A stretch of DNA of 64,000 bases from JBFMFB01 sp040752115 (GCA_040752115.1 JBFMFB010000009.1:9939-73938), one strand, 5' to 3'. Numbered from the stretch's first letter, positions 8,866 through 18,414 are shown. Made by a program: numbers and translations. The notes: generated from the letters alone by a model not told the origin.

Positions 8866-10350
8866 ATGACAGCTGGATTGCCTCTCTTAAGCCTGGTTAT
8901 TTGGGTGCCGATACTGGCCGGAGCCTTGGTATTGGCCACCGGAAACGACCGCAATGCGCCGCTCGCCCGCGTCATCGCCCTGGTGGGCGCGATCGCCGGT
9001 TTCATCGTGAGCATTCCGCTCTATACCCGTTTCGATACGCTGCAAATCGGCATGCAGTTCACCGAGTTCACGCCTTGGATCGAGGCTTTCAACGTCAACT
9101 ACCACCTCGGCGTGGACGGCATTTCCGTGCTGTTCATCCTGCTCACCAGTTTCACCACGGTGCTGGTGGTGCTGGCCGGCTGGCAGGTGATCCAGAAGAA
9201 GGTTGCCCAATACATGGCCGCCTTCCTCATCATGTCCGGCCTGATGAACGGTGTGTTCGCCGCGCTCGACGCGGTGCTGTTCTATGTGTTCTGGGAAGCG
9301 ATGCTGATCCCGATGTTCATCGTGATCGGCGTGTGGGGCGGCCCCAACCGGGTCTATGCGGCAGTCAAATTCTTCCTCTACACCCTGCTCGGCTCGCTGC
9401 TCATGCTGGTGGCGCTGATCTACCTCTACCAGCAGTCGGGCGGCAGCTTCGAGATTCTCGATTACTACCGCCTGCCGCTGTCGATGACCGCCCAGATCCT
9501 GATCTTCTTTGCCTTCTTCTTGGCTTTTGCGGTCAAGGTGCCGATGTGGCCGGTGCATACCTGGCTGCCGGACGCCCACGTGGAAGCACCCACCGGCGGT
9601 TCGGTGGTGCTGGCGGCGATCATGCTGAAGGTCGGCGCCTACGGTTTCCTGCGCTTTTCCATGCCGATCGCGCCGGACGCCTCCCATGCACTGTCCGGCT
9701 TCATGATCACGCTGTCGCTGATCGCCGTGGTATACATCGGCCTGGTGGCGCTGGTGCAGGCGGACATGAAGAAACTGATCGCCTATTCCTCGATTTCGCA
9801 CATGGGCTTCGTCACGCTGGGCTTCTTCATCTTCAACCGCCTCGGCATGGAAGGCGCGCTGGTGCAGATGATCTCCCATGGCTTTATTTCCGGCGCGATG
9901 TTCCTGTGCGTCGGCGTGATGTACGACCGCATGCACTCGCGTCAGATCGCGGATTACGGCGGAGTGGCCAACAAAATGCCGATGTTCGCGGCGTTCTTCA
10001 TGCTGTTCGCCATGGCCAACTCCGGCCTCCCCGCCACCAGCGGTTTCGTCGGCGAATTCATGGTGATCCTCGCTTCGGTGCAGGTGAACTTCTGGTATGC
10101 CTTCCTTGCCGCGACCACGCTGATTTTCGGCGCCGCCTACACGCTGTGGATGTACAAGCGGGTGGTATTCGGCAAGGTGGCCAACGCCCATGTCGAGGAA
10201 CTCACCGACATCAATGCGCGCGAATTCCTGGTGCTGGCGCTGCTGGCGGTGGCCGTGCTGGGCATGGGGCTCTATCCGCTGCCGTTTACCGAAGTCATGC
10301 ACGCTTCGGTGAACAACCTGCTGGCGCACGTGGCGCAAAGCAAACTGTAA
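8866..10350 (+). CDS. nuoM: NADH-quinone oxidoreductase subunit M
   Basis: Antiporter-like proton-pumping subunit of Complex I. The 494-residue polytopic protein has the family segments FYVFWEAMLIPMFIVIG, VPMWPVHTWLPDAHVEAPT and DMKKLIAYSSISHMGFV, which include the conserved Glu and Lys of the channel. It lies between nuoL (44-base gap) and nuoN (11-base gap). I see no abnormal feature. Confidence 0.97.
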   Translation: MTAGLPLLSLVIWVPILAGALVLATGNDRNAPLARVIALVGAIAGFIVSIPLYTRFDTLQIGMQFTEFTPWIEAFNVNYHLGVDGISVLFILLTSFTTVLVVLAGWQVIQKKVAQYMAAFLIMSGLMNGVFAALDAVLFYVFWEAMLIPMFIVIGVWGGPNRVYAAVKFFLYTLLGSLLMLVALIYLYQQSGGSFEILDYYRLPLSMTAQILIFFAFFLAFAVKVPMWPVHTWLPDAHVEAPTGGSVVLAAIMLKVGAYGFLRFSMPIAPDASHALSGFMITLSLIAVVYIGLVALVQADMKKLIAYSSISHMGFVTLGFFIFNRLGMEGALVQMISHGFISGAMFLCVGVMYDRMHSRQIADYGGVANKMPMFAAFFMLFAMANSGLPATSGFVGEFMVILASVQVNFWYAFLAATTLIFGAAYTLWMYKRVVFGKVANAHVEELTDINAREFLVLALLAVAVLGMGLYPLPFTEVMHASVNNLLAHVAQSKL

Positions 10351-10361
10351 AGGGAAGTTGC

Positions 10362-11807
10362 ATGAAATTCGTCCTCTCCAACCTGACTCCCGCACTGCCG
10401 GAAATCTTCATTCTGGTGATGGCGTCTTTCATCCTGATTGCGGACCTGTTCGTGTCCGAGCGGAACCGCTTCATCACCTATGCGCTGACGCAACTGACCC
10501 TGCTGGCGGCCGCCTGGATCACCGTCGCCACCCAGACCGCCGGCGTCGCCTTTGCCTTCAGCGGCATGTTCGTGGACGACGCCATGTCCGACGTGCTCAA
10601 GCTGATGGCCTACATTGCGGTATCGGTGATGCTGGTCTATTCGCGCGGCTATATTGGCGCGCGCGGCATGTTCCGCGGCGAATTCTTCGTGCTGGCGCTG
10701 TTCGCGCTGCTCGGCATGATGGTGATGATTTCCGCCAGCCACTTCCTCACGCTGTATCTCGGCCTGGAACTGCTCTCCCTCTGCCTCTATGCCCTGGTGG
10801 CGATGCAGCGCGATTCCGCTGTGGCCACCGAGGCGGCGATGAAATACTTCGTGCTGGGCGCGCTGGCATCGGGCATGCTGCTATACGGCATGTCCATGCT
10901 GTACGGCGTGACCGGCACGCTCAACCTGACCGAAATTGCCCTCGTCATCCAGCACGGCGTGGAGAACCGCATGGTGCTGACGTTCGGCGTGGTATTCGTC
11001 GTCGCCGGCCTGGCGTTCAAGCTCGGTGTGGTGCCGTTCCACATGTGGGTGCCCGACATCTACCAGGGCGCGCCCACCGCGGTGACGCTGTTCATCGGCT
11101 CCGCCCCCAAGATCGCCGCCTTCGCCTTCGTGATGCGCATCCTGGTCAGCGGACTGGAGGGGCTGGTCGCCGACTGGCAGGGGATGCTGGCGATTCTGGC
11201 GATCCTGTCCATCGTGATCGGCAACATCACCGCCATCGCGCAGACCAACCTGAAGCGCATGCTGGCCTATTCCACCATCTCGCACATGGGCTTCCTGCTG
11301 CTCGGCTTCCTCTCCGGCAATCAGGGCGGCTACAGCTCCGCCATGTTCTACGTGCTGGTGTACGTGCTGATGGGTCTGGGCACCTTCGGCATGATCATGC
11401 TGCTGTCGCGCCAGGGCTTCGAGGCAGAAAACCTCGACGACTTCAAGGGCCTCAACCAGCGCAGCCCCTGGTATGCGTTCGTCATGCTGCTGCTGATGTT
11501 CTCCATGGCGGGCGTGCCGCCCACCGTCGGCTTCTATGCCAAGCTTTCCGTCTTGCAGGCAGCCCTCCAGGCAGGGTATCTGTGGCTGGTCGTGGCGGCG
11601 GTGCTGATGTCCGTGGTGGGGGCGTTCTATTACCTGCGCATCGTCAAGCTGATGTATTTCGATGCCCCGCAGGACACCGCCCCGCTCCGCCCGCAGGCCG
11701 ACATGAGCCTGCTCATGAGCGCCAACGGCCTGGGCGTGCTGGCGCTGGGCCTGCTGCCGCAGCCCCTGATGGCGCTGTGCGCCTACTCCATCCAGCATTC
11801 GCTGTGA
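10362..11807 (+). CDS. nuoN: NADH-quinone oxidoreductase subunit N
   Basis: Third antiporter-like proton-pumping subunit of Complex I and the last nuo gene. The product of 481 residues shows FKLGVVPFHMWVPDIYQGAPT and NLKRMLAYSTISHMGFL. The ATG at 10362 is preceded by AGGGAAG at a good distance and gives the usual N-terminus. The frame is open far upstream (to 8901), but that part is the shadow of nuoM. A NUDIX gene follows after 10 bases and is probably co-transcribed. Confidence 0.96.
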   Translation: MKFVLSNLTPALPEIFILVMASFILIADLFVSERNRFITYALTQLTLLAAAWITVATQTAGVAFAFSGMFVDDAMSDVLKLMAYIAVSVMLVYSRGYIGARGMFRGEFFVLALFALLGMMVMISASHFLTLYLGLELLSLCLYALVAMQRDSAVATEAAMKYFVLGALASGMLLYGMSMLYGVTGTLNLTEIALVIQHGVENRMVLTFGVVFVVAGLAFKLGVVPFHMWVPDIYQGAPTAVTLFIGSAPKIAAFAFVMRILVSGLEGLVADWQGMLAILAILSIVIGNITAIAQTNLKRMLAYSTISHMGFLLLGFLSGNQGGYSSAMFYVLVYVLMGLGTFGMIMLLSRQGFEAENLDDFKGLNQRSPWYAFVMLLLMFSMAGVPPTVGFYAKLSVLQAALQAGYLWLVVAAVLMSVVGAFYYLRIVKLMYFDAPQDTAPLRPQADMSLLMSANGLGVLALGLLPQPLMALCAYSIQHSL

Positions 11808-11817
11808 TTTTATTCCG

Positions 11818-12369
11818 GTGAAAAAGCCGGACCTCGCCGAAACGCCGTTATCAAGCAGGAACGTCTACCGCGGACGGCTGCTCGACGTGCGCGAAGATGA
11901 GGTGCGGCTGCCCAACGGCAAGATGACGCGGCGCGAATACATCGTCCACCCCGGCGCGGTGGTCATCGTCCCCCTGCTCGACAGCGGCGAGGTGATCCTG
12001 GAGCGCCAGCACCGCTATGCCCTGCGACGCGATTTCGTCGAATTTCCCGCCGGCAAGATCGACCCCGGCGAAGACCCGCTGGAATGCGCCAAGCGCGAGC
12101 TGGTCGAGGAAACGGGCTACGAGGCGGAATCCTGGCGCTGCCTCACCACCATTTACCCCTGCATCGGCTACTCGGACGAACGGCTGATCTTTTATCTGGC
12201 GCAGAATCTTCGCTTCGCCGGCCATCGGCCGGACGACGACGAATTTCTGGAGGTGTTCCGGCTGCCGCTCGAAGAAGCGTTGGCGCGAGTGCGGAAGGGA
12301 GATATCTGCGAAGCCAAGACCGTGGCCGGGTTGTTCTGGCTGGAGAAGGTCGTGAAGGAAGGATGGTGA
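11818..12369 (+). CDS. NUDIX hydrolase, ADP-ribose pyrophosphatase type
   Basis: Cytoplasmic Mg-dependent hydrolase that probably cleaves ADP-ribose or a related nucleoside diphosphate derivative. The 183-residue protein has a complete NUDIX box starting at GKIDPGED and ending RELVEETGY (pattern GX5EX7REXXEEXG). The overall layout resembles the NudF/ADP-ribose pyrophosphatase group. The start is GTG at 11818, only 10 bases after nuoN, so it is likely read from the nuo transcript. A link to NAD turnover is attractive given its place after Complex I, but it is inferred from position only. Confidence 0.85.
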   Translation: MKKPDLAETPLSSRNVYRGRLLDVREDEVRLPNGKMTRREYIVHPGAVVIVPLLDSGEVILERQHRYALRRDFVEFPAGKIDPGEDPLECAKRELVEETGYEAESWRCLTTIYPCIGYSDERLIFYLAQNLRFAGHRPDDDEFLEVFRLPLEEALARVRKGDICEAKTVAGLFWLEKVVKEGW

Positions 12370-12452
12370 GCGGTCTCTTTTCTGAACGCTTGTATTTTCG
12401 GCGTAGCGGCATCGCCGATATTGTTGCCGCAAACCACAAAAGGGAGAAAAAA

Positions 12453-12920
12453 ATGAAAAAGCTGTGTGTAGTGGGTGTTCTGGCTGCGACCGCCTTTACC
12501 AGCGGATGCGCTTCCATCGTTTCCGGCCATAACCAGCCGCTTTCTGTCGAATCCAGAATGAAAGGAGCGCAGGTCACGGGTGCCAACTGCAAGTTGTCGA
12601 ACGACAAAGGGACGTGGTATGTCACCACCCCGGGCTCCACGGTGGTGAACCGAAGCTTCAACGATCTGACCATCCGCTGCGAGAAGGATGGGATAACCCC
12701 CGGCGCTCTTGCCGTGAAATCCACGACCAAGGGCATGGCGTTCGGCAATATTCTCTTTGGCGGAGTAATCGGTGCCGGCGTGGATATGGCTTCCGGAGCG
12801 GCTTACGACTATCCTTCCCTGATCACGATTGAAATGGGCGAGCTGCCTTTTGTTGCTCCGCCGGCTGTGGATGCGCCCCGCGCGGAAGCAGCCCCGGCCG
12901 ACACCAAATCTGCAAACTAG
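12453..12920 (+). CDS. predicted outer-envelope lipoprotein of unknown function
   Basis: The 155-residue product begins with a lipoprotein signal peptide (MKKLCVVGVLAATAFTSGC) and lipidation is predicted at Cys19, followed by Ala. The mature part has a second Cys (near residue 48) and a third (near 74) and a mainly beta-strand pattern. A Gly-rich hydrophobic stretch (FGNILFGGVIGAGVDMASG) near residue 100 and an Ala/Pro-rich tail follow. The ATG at 12453 is chosen because it follows AGGGAG and starts the signal peptide. I recognise the general look of small proteobacterial lipoproteins with this GNILFGG motif but cannot assign a function. Confidence 0.75.
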   Translation: MKKLCVVGVLAATAFTSGCASIVSGHNQPLSVESRMKGAQVTGANCKLSNDKGTWYVTTPGSTVVNRSFNDLTIRCEKDGITPGALAVKSTTKGMAFGNILFGGVIGAGVDMASGAAYDYPSLITIEMGELPFVAPPAVDAPRAEAAPADTKSAN

Positions 12921-12976
12921 AATAACGGCATTCGATGGGGGTTCGGCTTGCGGCCTCTTATCCTGTGTAACCGACC

Positions 12977-13579
12977 ATGAAGCCGGACCCGAAGCGCTTC
13001 GCCGAGGCGATTGCCCGTTTCGACGCCGCCAACGCGGAAGACCCGAACCGGGAGCTGTCCCAGGGCGCCGAACATCCCAAGGAACTGCTCTATGCCAAGC
13101 GCATGACGGCCTGGCTGGACAGGTTCGCGCCCGACGCCTCCGAGGCCCTGAAACTCGCCGCTCGCAGCCAGCATATCCGCCGCTGGGTGATCCCGCGCGG
13201 CGAATATCCCATGAACCGGCAAGGCTACAATGCCTGGCGCAATACGCTGGCAAAATTCCATGCCGAAACCGCGGGCCGGATTCTGCAGGAAGTCGGCTAT
13301 GACGAGGAAACCGTTCGTCGCGTTGAGTCCCTGCTGCTGAAGGAGCGGATAGAACTCGACCCGGAAGGGCAAACCCTGGAAGATGTCATCTGTCTGGTAT
13401 TCCTGGAAAGCTACTTCGCCGAATTCGCCAGCCATTACAGCGAGCCGAAGCTGATCGGCATCCTGCGCAAGACCTGGAAGAAAATGTCGCCGCGTGGACA
13501 TGAGGCCGCGCTGGGGATCCTATCCAAGCTGCCGGCCGAGCTGCGCGCGGTGGTGGAAAAGGCGCTGGAGCCGGTGTGA
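12977..13579 (+). CDS. DUF4202 family protein
   Basis: The 200-residue soluble protein matches what I know of the DUF4202 family: an N-terminal RFDAANAEDPN segment, then KELLYAKRMTAWLD, AARSQHIRRWVIPRGEYP and a C-terminal LEDVICLVFLESYF. His and Arg residues in QHIRRW and the FHAETA segment suggest an all-helical, possibly metal-binding fold of unknown activity. It has no signal peptide or membrane helix. It lies alone between a lipoprotein gene and an ABC exporter. The assignment rests on remembered sequence pattern, not a search. Confidence 0.7.
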   Translation: MKPDPKRFAEAIARFDAANAEDPNRELSQGAEHPKELLYAKRMTAWLDRFAPDASEALKLAARSQHIRRWVIPRGEYPMNRQGYNAWRNTLAKFHAETAGRILQEVGYDEETVRRVESLLLKERIELDPEGQTLEDVICLVFLESYFAEFASHYSEPKLIGILRKTWKKMSPRGHEAALGILSKLPAELRAVVEKALEPV

Positions 13580-13583
13580 GGGT

Positions 13584-13628
13584 GATGGCGTGCCCGTCTC
13601 CGTGCCTTGACATGGCAGTCACGCCATC
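13584..13628. repeat. 9-bp inverted repeat downstream of the DUF4202 gene
   Basis: GATGGCGTG (13584-13592) is repeated in inverted form as CACGCCATC (13620-13628) around a 27-base loop. It starts 5 bases after the stop codon. There is no T-run after it, so it is at best a weak transcript-end structure. Confidence 0.35.
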
Positions 13629-13740
13629 TTGCAAAACGACCTTCCAGTGTGCACGGCGCATCCCGCCGCCCCCGTTTGCACCAGCGGAACCGCCGTGCTG
13701 TAATGGAGTCGGACAGTAAAACAAGCGGGACAGGCGCATC

Positions 13741-14457
13741 ATGCAGGGCACTCCCCAAGTCGTTTTCACCGCGCGCAATCTCACCAAGACCTACCACATG
13801 GGGGAGGTGGACGTCCCCGCGCTGCGCAGTCTGGACATCGAAATCTTTCAGGGCGAATTCGTGGTGCTGCTGGGGCCTTCCGGCAGCGGTAAATCCACGC
13901 TGCTCAATATTCTTGGCGGGCTGGACACGCCCACTGGCGGCGAGGCGTTCTGGCGCGATCACGACCTGGTGCGGGCGGGCGAGCGCGAGCTGACGCGCTA
14001 CCGGCGCGAGCATGTGGGCTTCGTGTTCCAGTTCTACAACCTGATTTCCAGCCTCACGGTGCGCGAGAACGTGGCGCTGGTGACGGATATCGCCGCCAAT
14101 CCGATGACGCCGGACGAGGCGTTGACGCTGGTCGGGCTCGAGCATCGGCTGGATCATTTTCCTTCGCAGCTTTCCGGCGGCGAGCAGCAGCGCGTCGCCA
14201 TTGCGCGAGCGGTCGCCAAGCGGCCCGATGTCCTGCTGTGCGATGAGCCGACGGGCGCGCTGGACTATGAGACCGGCAAGATCGTTCTCGAAGTGATCGC
14301 CAGGATCAACCGGGAGCTGGGCACCACGGCGGTGGTCATTACCCACAACGCCGCCATCGCCGGCATGGCGGACCGCGTGATGCGGCTGGCCAACGGGCGC
14401 ATCGCCTCGGTTGAGGCCAATCCGCGCAAACTCACGCCCGCGGAGCTGTCCTGGTGA
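13741..14457 (+). CDS. ABC transporter ATP-binding protein (MacB/LolD type)
   Basis: Cytoplasmic ATPase of an exporter or lipoprotein-release type ABC system. The 238-residue protein has Walker A GPSGSGKST, Q-loop FVFQFYNL, signature LSGGEQQRVAIARA, Walker B LLCDEPTGALD and the switch His in VVITHN. The sequence context is that of the MacB/LolD/FtsE group. The stop overlaps the GTG start of the permease gene, so the two are translationally coupled. The adaptor gene at 17178 completes a three-part exporter. The substrate is not predictable from sequence. Confidence 0.92.
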   Translation: MQGTPQVVFTARNLTKTYHMGEVDVPALRSLDIEIFQGEFVVLLGPSGSGKSTLLNILGGLDTPTGGEAFWRDHDLVRAGERELTRYRREHVGFVFQFYNLISSLTVRENVALVTDIAANPMTPDEALTLVGLEHRLDHFPSQLSGGEQQRVAIARAVAKRPDVLLCDEPTGALDYETGKIVLEVIARINRELGTTAVVITHNAAIAGMADRVMRLANGRIASVEANPRKLTPAELSW

Positions 14458-16814
14458 AAATGCTCGACCGCAAGCTGCTGCGCGATCTTTGGCTGATCAA
14501 AAGCCAGGTGCTGACCATCGCGCTGGTGGTCGGCAACGGTATCGGCGCGTTCATCACCCAGCTTTCTACCTACGATTCCCTGCAGTGGTCGCGCCAGTCG
14601 TATTACGAAACGGCGCGCTTCGCCCAGATCTTCGCCGACGTGAAACGGGCGCCGAAGGCGGTGGAGGCGCAAATCGCCGAGCTGCCCGGCGTGGCGGACG
14701 TGGAAACCACGGTGGTGTTCGATGTGACGCTCGACATCCCGGAAGTGGCCGAGCCGGTGGTGGGGCGCATGATTGGCCTGGCGGACGGCGGGCAGCCGCG
14801 CATGAACCGGCTGTTCCTGCGCCAGGGCCGTTTCCCGGAAGCGGGCCAGGCGAACGAAGTGCTGGTTTCCGAAGCCTTCGCCAAGGCCCGCAAGCTCAAG
14901 CCGGACGATCGTCTGGCGGCGCTGCTGAACGGCAAGCGCGAGGTGCTGAAGATTGTCGGCATCGTGCTGTCGCCGGAATATATCTTCTCTTCCCGCGGCG
15001 GCGCGCTGCCCGAGAACAGGAGCTTCGGCGTGTTCTGGATGAACCGGGTGCGCCTGGCATCGGCCTTCGACATGGAAGGCGCTTTCAACCACTCGGTGCT
15101 GCGGCTGGCGCCGGGCGCAAGCGAGCCGGCGGTGATCGCGGCACTCGACCGCCTGCTGGAGCCCTACGGGGCACTCGGCGCACACGGGCGCGAAGATCAG
15201 CTCTCCCACAAGATTCTCAGCCAGGAGATCAACCAGCAGAAGGCCATGTCGAGGGTGTTCCCCACCATCTTTCTCGGCGTGGCGGCGTTTCTGCTCAATG
15301 TGGTTCTGAGCCGCCAGGTCGCCACCCAGCGGGGAGAAATCGCCGCGCTGAAGGCGCTCGGCTACACCGATCTGGCGATTGCCGCCCACTACCTCAAGAT
15401 GGTGCTGGTAATCGTGGTGCTTGGCATCGTCGGCGGGATTGCGCTTGGCGCGTGGCTGGGGTACTACATGACCGCGATGTACACCGAGTTCTTCCACTTT
15501 CCGCAACTCATCTATCGCATCCAGCCCTGGATTATCCTGACGGGGGCCGGGGTGAGCCTGCTCGCTGCCGTTGCCGGAGCGCTCGGCACGGTGCGCGGCA
15601 TCATGCGGCTGGCTCCCGCCGAAGCCATGCGGCCGCCTGCGCCCATTCGTTACCGGCGCATGTTGCTGGAAAGGCTGGGCATGGAGCGCCTGCTTTCCCC
15701 GCAGGTGCGCATGATCGTGCGCAACCTCGAACGGCGGCCGTTCCGCGCCGCATTGACCGCATTCGGCATCGCCTGCTCGGTGGCGGTCATCGTGTCGGGT
15801 ACGTTCTGGCGGGACGCCATCGACTACATGATCGCAACCCAGTTCAACGCCGCCGAACGGGAAACGGCGCAGGTGGTGTTTGTCGAGCCGGTCTCCCGCA
15901 GCGTCCTGTACGAAATCGGGCATCTGCCCGGCGTGCTGCAGGCCGAGGCATCGCGCACGGTGCCGGTGCGGCTGCGCGCCGGCCACCGCTCCTATCGCAC
16001 GGCGGTACTGGGCCTGCCCGAAAAGGCCGAGCTGCGGCGGCTGCTGGCTGCCGATCTGCGCGAAATCGCCCTGCCGCCGGACGGCGTCCTCCTCACCGAC
16101 CGGCTGGCGCAGCGTCTTGGCGTCAAGCCGGGCGACCGGCTGATCGTCGAATCGCTGGAAGGAACGCGCGCCAGGCGCGAGGTGGCGGTAACCGGCGTGG
16201 TGGATGACCTGATCGGGATGTCGGCCTATATGGATATCGGCGGACTGAACCGCCTGATGAGCGAGGGTGAGTCGATCTCCGCCGTGGCGGTGACGCTCGA
16301 CAGATCGCAGGCGAAGGCGTTTTACGCGCGCCTCAAGGAAATGCCCAAGGTCGCCACTGTGGCGATCAAGGAGGCGTTGCTGGAAAACTTCAGGGAAACC
16401 GCGGCGCGGAACGTGCTGTTTTTTACCACCCTGGTGACGGTGCTTGCCGCCGGGATCACAGTCGGCGTGGTTTACAACAGCGCCCGCATTGCGCTCGCCG
16501 AACGGGCCTGGGAGCTGGCCAGCCTGCGGGTGCTGGGTTTCACGCGGAGAGAGGTGTCCGCCCTGCTGCTCGGCGAACTGGCCATCGAGCTCGTCGTCGC
16601 CATCCCGCTCGGGTTATGGCTCGGTTACCTGCTTTCGGCGGCAATCGTCGGGCTTACGCATACCGAAACATTCAGCATTCCGGTTATCATTGAGCCCAGA
16701 ACCTACGCCTACGCCGCGCTCGCCACGCTGGCCGCGGGCATCGCGAGCGCGTTGATCGTGCGTCACCGGATCGATCACCTGGATCTGGTGGCGGTGTTGA
16801 AGACGAGGGAGTAA
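14454..16814 (+). CDS. ABC transporter permease with two FtsX domains
   Basis: Inner-membrane permease of 786 residues. A first membrane helix near residues 10-30 is followed by a large periplasmic domain. Helices near 270-390 form the first FtsX domain. A second helix-periplasmic-domain-three-helix unit covers residues 430-786. This duplicated layout is typical of MacB/LolCE-like permeases of the double-FtsX type. The start is GTG at 14454, overlapping the ATPase stop. An ATG two codons later (14460) is an alternative. No outer-membrane channel gene is present nearby. Confidence 0.88.
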   Translation: MKMLDRKLLRDLWLIKSQVLTIALVVGNGIGAFITQLSTYDSLQWSRQSYYETARFAQIFADVKRAPKAVEAQIAELPGVADVETTVVFDVTLDIPEVAEPVVGRMIGLADGGQPRMNRLFLRQGRFPEAGQANEVLVSEAFAKARKLKPDDRLAALLNGKREVLKIVGIVLSPEYIFSSRGGALPENRSFGVFWMNRVRLASAFDMEGAFNHSVLRLAPGASEPAVIAALDRLLEPYGALGAHGREDQLSHKILSQEINQQKAMSRVFPTIFLGVAAFLLNVVLSRQVATQRGEIAALKALGYTDLAIAAHYLKMVLVIVVLGIVGGIALGAWLGYYMTAMYTEFFHFPQLIYRIQPWIILTGAGVSLLAAVAGALGTVRGIMRLAPAEAMRPPAPIRYRRMLLERLGMERLLSPQVRMIVRNLERRPFRAALTAFGIACSVAVIVSGTFWRDAIDYMIATQFNAAERETAQVVFVEPVSRSVLYEIGHLPGVLQAEASRTVPVRLRAGHRSYRTAVLGLPEKAELRRLLAADLREIALPPDGVLLTDRLAQRLGVKPGDRLIVESLEGTRARREVAVTGVVDDLIGMSAYMDIGGLNRLMSEGESISAVAVTLDRSQAKAFYARLKEMPKVATVAIKEALLENFRETAARNVLFFTTLVTVLAAGITVGVVYNSARIALAERAWELASLRVLGFTRREVSALLLGELAIELVVAIPLGLWLGYLLSAAIVGLTHTETFSIPVIIEPRTYAYAALATLAAGIASALIVRHRIDHLDLVAVLKTRE

Positions 16815-17165
16815 AAACGTTTATTAACCACGAATGACACGAATGTTCACGAATGAACACAAATGGGTAGGGCATGAAGCCTTGTTAAGCAGGCAAGCCA
16901 AGTAAAAATTGGTAACCCATTTATCCTAAAAACGGCATTTGGCCACGAATGACACGAATAAACACGAATAAGAACAACGAAGTGCGGCCGATTTGCAGCG
17001 TACCATCCAGGCGAGCACGGCCCCATGAATAACGTCATGATTATTCGTGAACATTCGTGTCATTCGTGGCCAAACCGCTTTTTCTAGGTTTATTTTTCGT
17101 AAACATTCTTGGCATTATTCGTGGTCATTTGTGAACATTCGTGCCATTCGTGGTGAATCGCCGCC
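16815..17165. repeat. older, degenerate CACGAAT element split by a younger copy
   Basis: This 351-base stretch is non-coding. Left arm 16829-16860 and right arm 17100-17160 contain CACGAAT/ATTCGTG words and pair with each other imperfectly (left ACCACGAATGACACGAATG, right CATTCGTGCCATTCGTGGT in opposite sense). The younger 164-bp element 16925-17088 sits between them. The outer ends are degraded: the left edge abuts the permease stop codon and the right edge fades before 17170. I interpret it as an old member of the same family that later received an insertion. Confidence 0.6.
16925..17088. mobile_element. 164-bp MITE-like element, CACGAAT family, copy 1
   Basis: The element starts CCTAAAAACGGCATTTGGCC and ends with the inverted counterpart (GGCCAAACCGC...CTAGG). 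The inner arms run 31 bases (28 pair) from GGCCACGAATGACACGAAT. It is flanked on both sides by the direct repeat TTTAT (16920-16924 and 17089-17093). It is identical to copy 2 at 23275-23438 except for one base (17019 G versus 23369 A). It encodes no transposase. The near identity and intact target duplication point to recent movement by a transposase in trans. Confidence 0.85.
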
Positions 17166-17177
17166 TTCGGGATCAAT

Positions 17178-18377
17178 ATGCCCTGGCTGAAAAGAGCTCT
17201 GATCGTTCTATTGGGGGTCGCGCTTATTGGCGCGGTCGTCATGGCCTTCCTGCCCAAGCCGGTTGTGGTAGATGTGGCGGAGGTTACGCGCGGGCGCTTC
17301 GAGCAGGTGGTCGAAGAAGACGGCAAGACGCGGGTCAGGGATCGCTATGTGGTCTCCGCGCCCCTGGCGGGCAAGCTCCGGCGCATCGAGCTCAAGGCAG
17401 GCGATGAGGTGAAAGCCGGCATGGTGCTGGCACTGATCGAGCCCGCCGCGCCGGCGCTGCTGGACGTGCGCACCGAACGCGAACTCAACGAGCGGGTGGG
17501 CGCGGCAGAGGCGGCGAAATTGCGCGCCTCCGCTACGGTCGAGCGCGCCAGGGCGGCCCTGGAGCAGGCCACCGCCGATCTTGCCCGCGCCCGCAAGCTG
17601 GCGGAGAAGGGTTTTATCGCGGCGACTCAGCTCGAACAGGCCGAGCTGGCAGTCAGGCTGAACGGGCGCGAACTCGAGGCCGCCCGGCAAGCCGACCATG
17701 CGGCGCGGCACGAGGTGGCGGTGGCCCGCGCCGCGCTGCTGCGCGTGAAGCAGGAAGCGGCTGGCGGCAGACCGTCCGGGCAGGTTTGGGAGGTGCGTTC
17801 GCCGGTTGCCGGGCGCGTCCTCAAGGTGGTGCAGGAAAGTGAAGGGATGGTGGCGTTGGGTGCGCCGCTGCTTGAAATCGGGGAGCCCTCGAATCTCGAA
17901 GTGATGGCGGATGTGCTCACCACCGATGCCGTTCATGTCGCGCCGGGCATGCCCGTGCGCATCGAACGCTGGGGGAGGGGAGAGCCGCTCGCGGGGCGGG
18001 TGCGTCGGGTGGAGCCTTCGGCCTTCACCAAGATTTCCGCGCTCGGCGTCGAAGAGCAGCGAGTGAACGTGATCATCGACTTCGTTTCTCCGCGCGAGCA
18101 ATGGCAGGCGCTGGGGGATGGCTACAAGGTGGATGCCCGCATCGTGACGGCAAGCCTGGACGGCGTGATCAAGGTGCCGGTGAGCGCCCTGTTTCGAGAA
18201 GGCGACCGGTGGGCGGTATTCGTCGTCGAGAACGGCCGGGCGCACAAGCGCGTCGTTCAGATCAGCCGCCGCAGCGGGCCGGAAGCGGTGGCGGACAAGG
18301 ACCTCCAGCCCGGCGAGCGGGTGATCGTCTATCCTGGCGATGCGGTGAAGGATGGCGTGAGGGTGAAAGTCCGATAG
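17178..18377 (+). CDS. HlyD/MacA-type periplasmic adaptor (membrane fusion protein)
   Basis: Periplasmic adaptor that would link the upstream ABC permease to an outer-membrane channel. The 399-residue protein has an N-terminal membrane anchor (residues 5-25), a first half-lipoyl segment, and a helical coiled-coil hairpin at about 90-190 rich in Ala, Arg and Glu. The second lipoyl half (SPVAGRVLKVVQESEGMV) and beta-barrel domains follow. The ATG at 17178 gives a clean anchor sequence. It is separated from the permease by the nested repeat elements, so co-transcription may be weakened. Confidence 0.85.
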   Translation: MPWLKRALIVLLGVALIGAVVMAFLPKPVVVDVAEVTRGRFEQVVEEDGKTRVRDRYVVSAPLAGKLRRIELKAGDEVKAGMVLALIEPAAPALLDVRTERELNERVGAAEAAKLRASATVERARAALEQATADLARARKLAEKGFIAATQLEQAELAVRLNGRELEAARQADHAARHEVAVARAALLRVKQEAAGGRPSGQVWEVRSPVAGRVLKVVQESEGMVALGAPLLEIGEPSNLEVMADVLTTDAVHVAPGMPVRIERWGRGEPLAGRVRRVEPSAFTKISALGVEEQRVNVIIDFVSPREQWQALGDGYKVDARIVTASLDGVIKVPVSALFREGDRWAVFVVENGRAHKRVVQISRRSGPEAVADKDLQPGERVIVYPGDAVKDGVRVKVR

Positions 18378-18414
18378 GCGCACGGGGCGCCCTTGCGGAC
18401 TGAATGATAGGGTT

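Noticed and set aside
16829..17160. CRISPR array
   Set aside because: The repeated CACGAAT words are short, irregularly spaced and arranged as inverted arms. There are no equal-length spacers and no cas genes.
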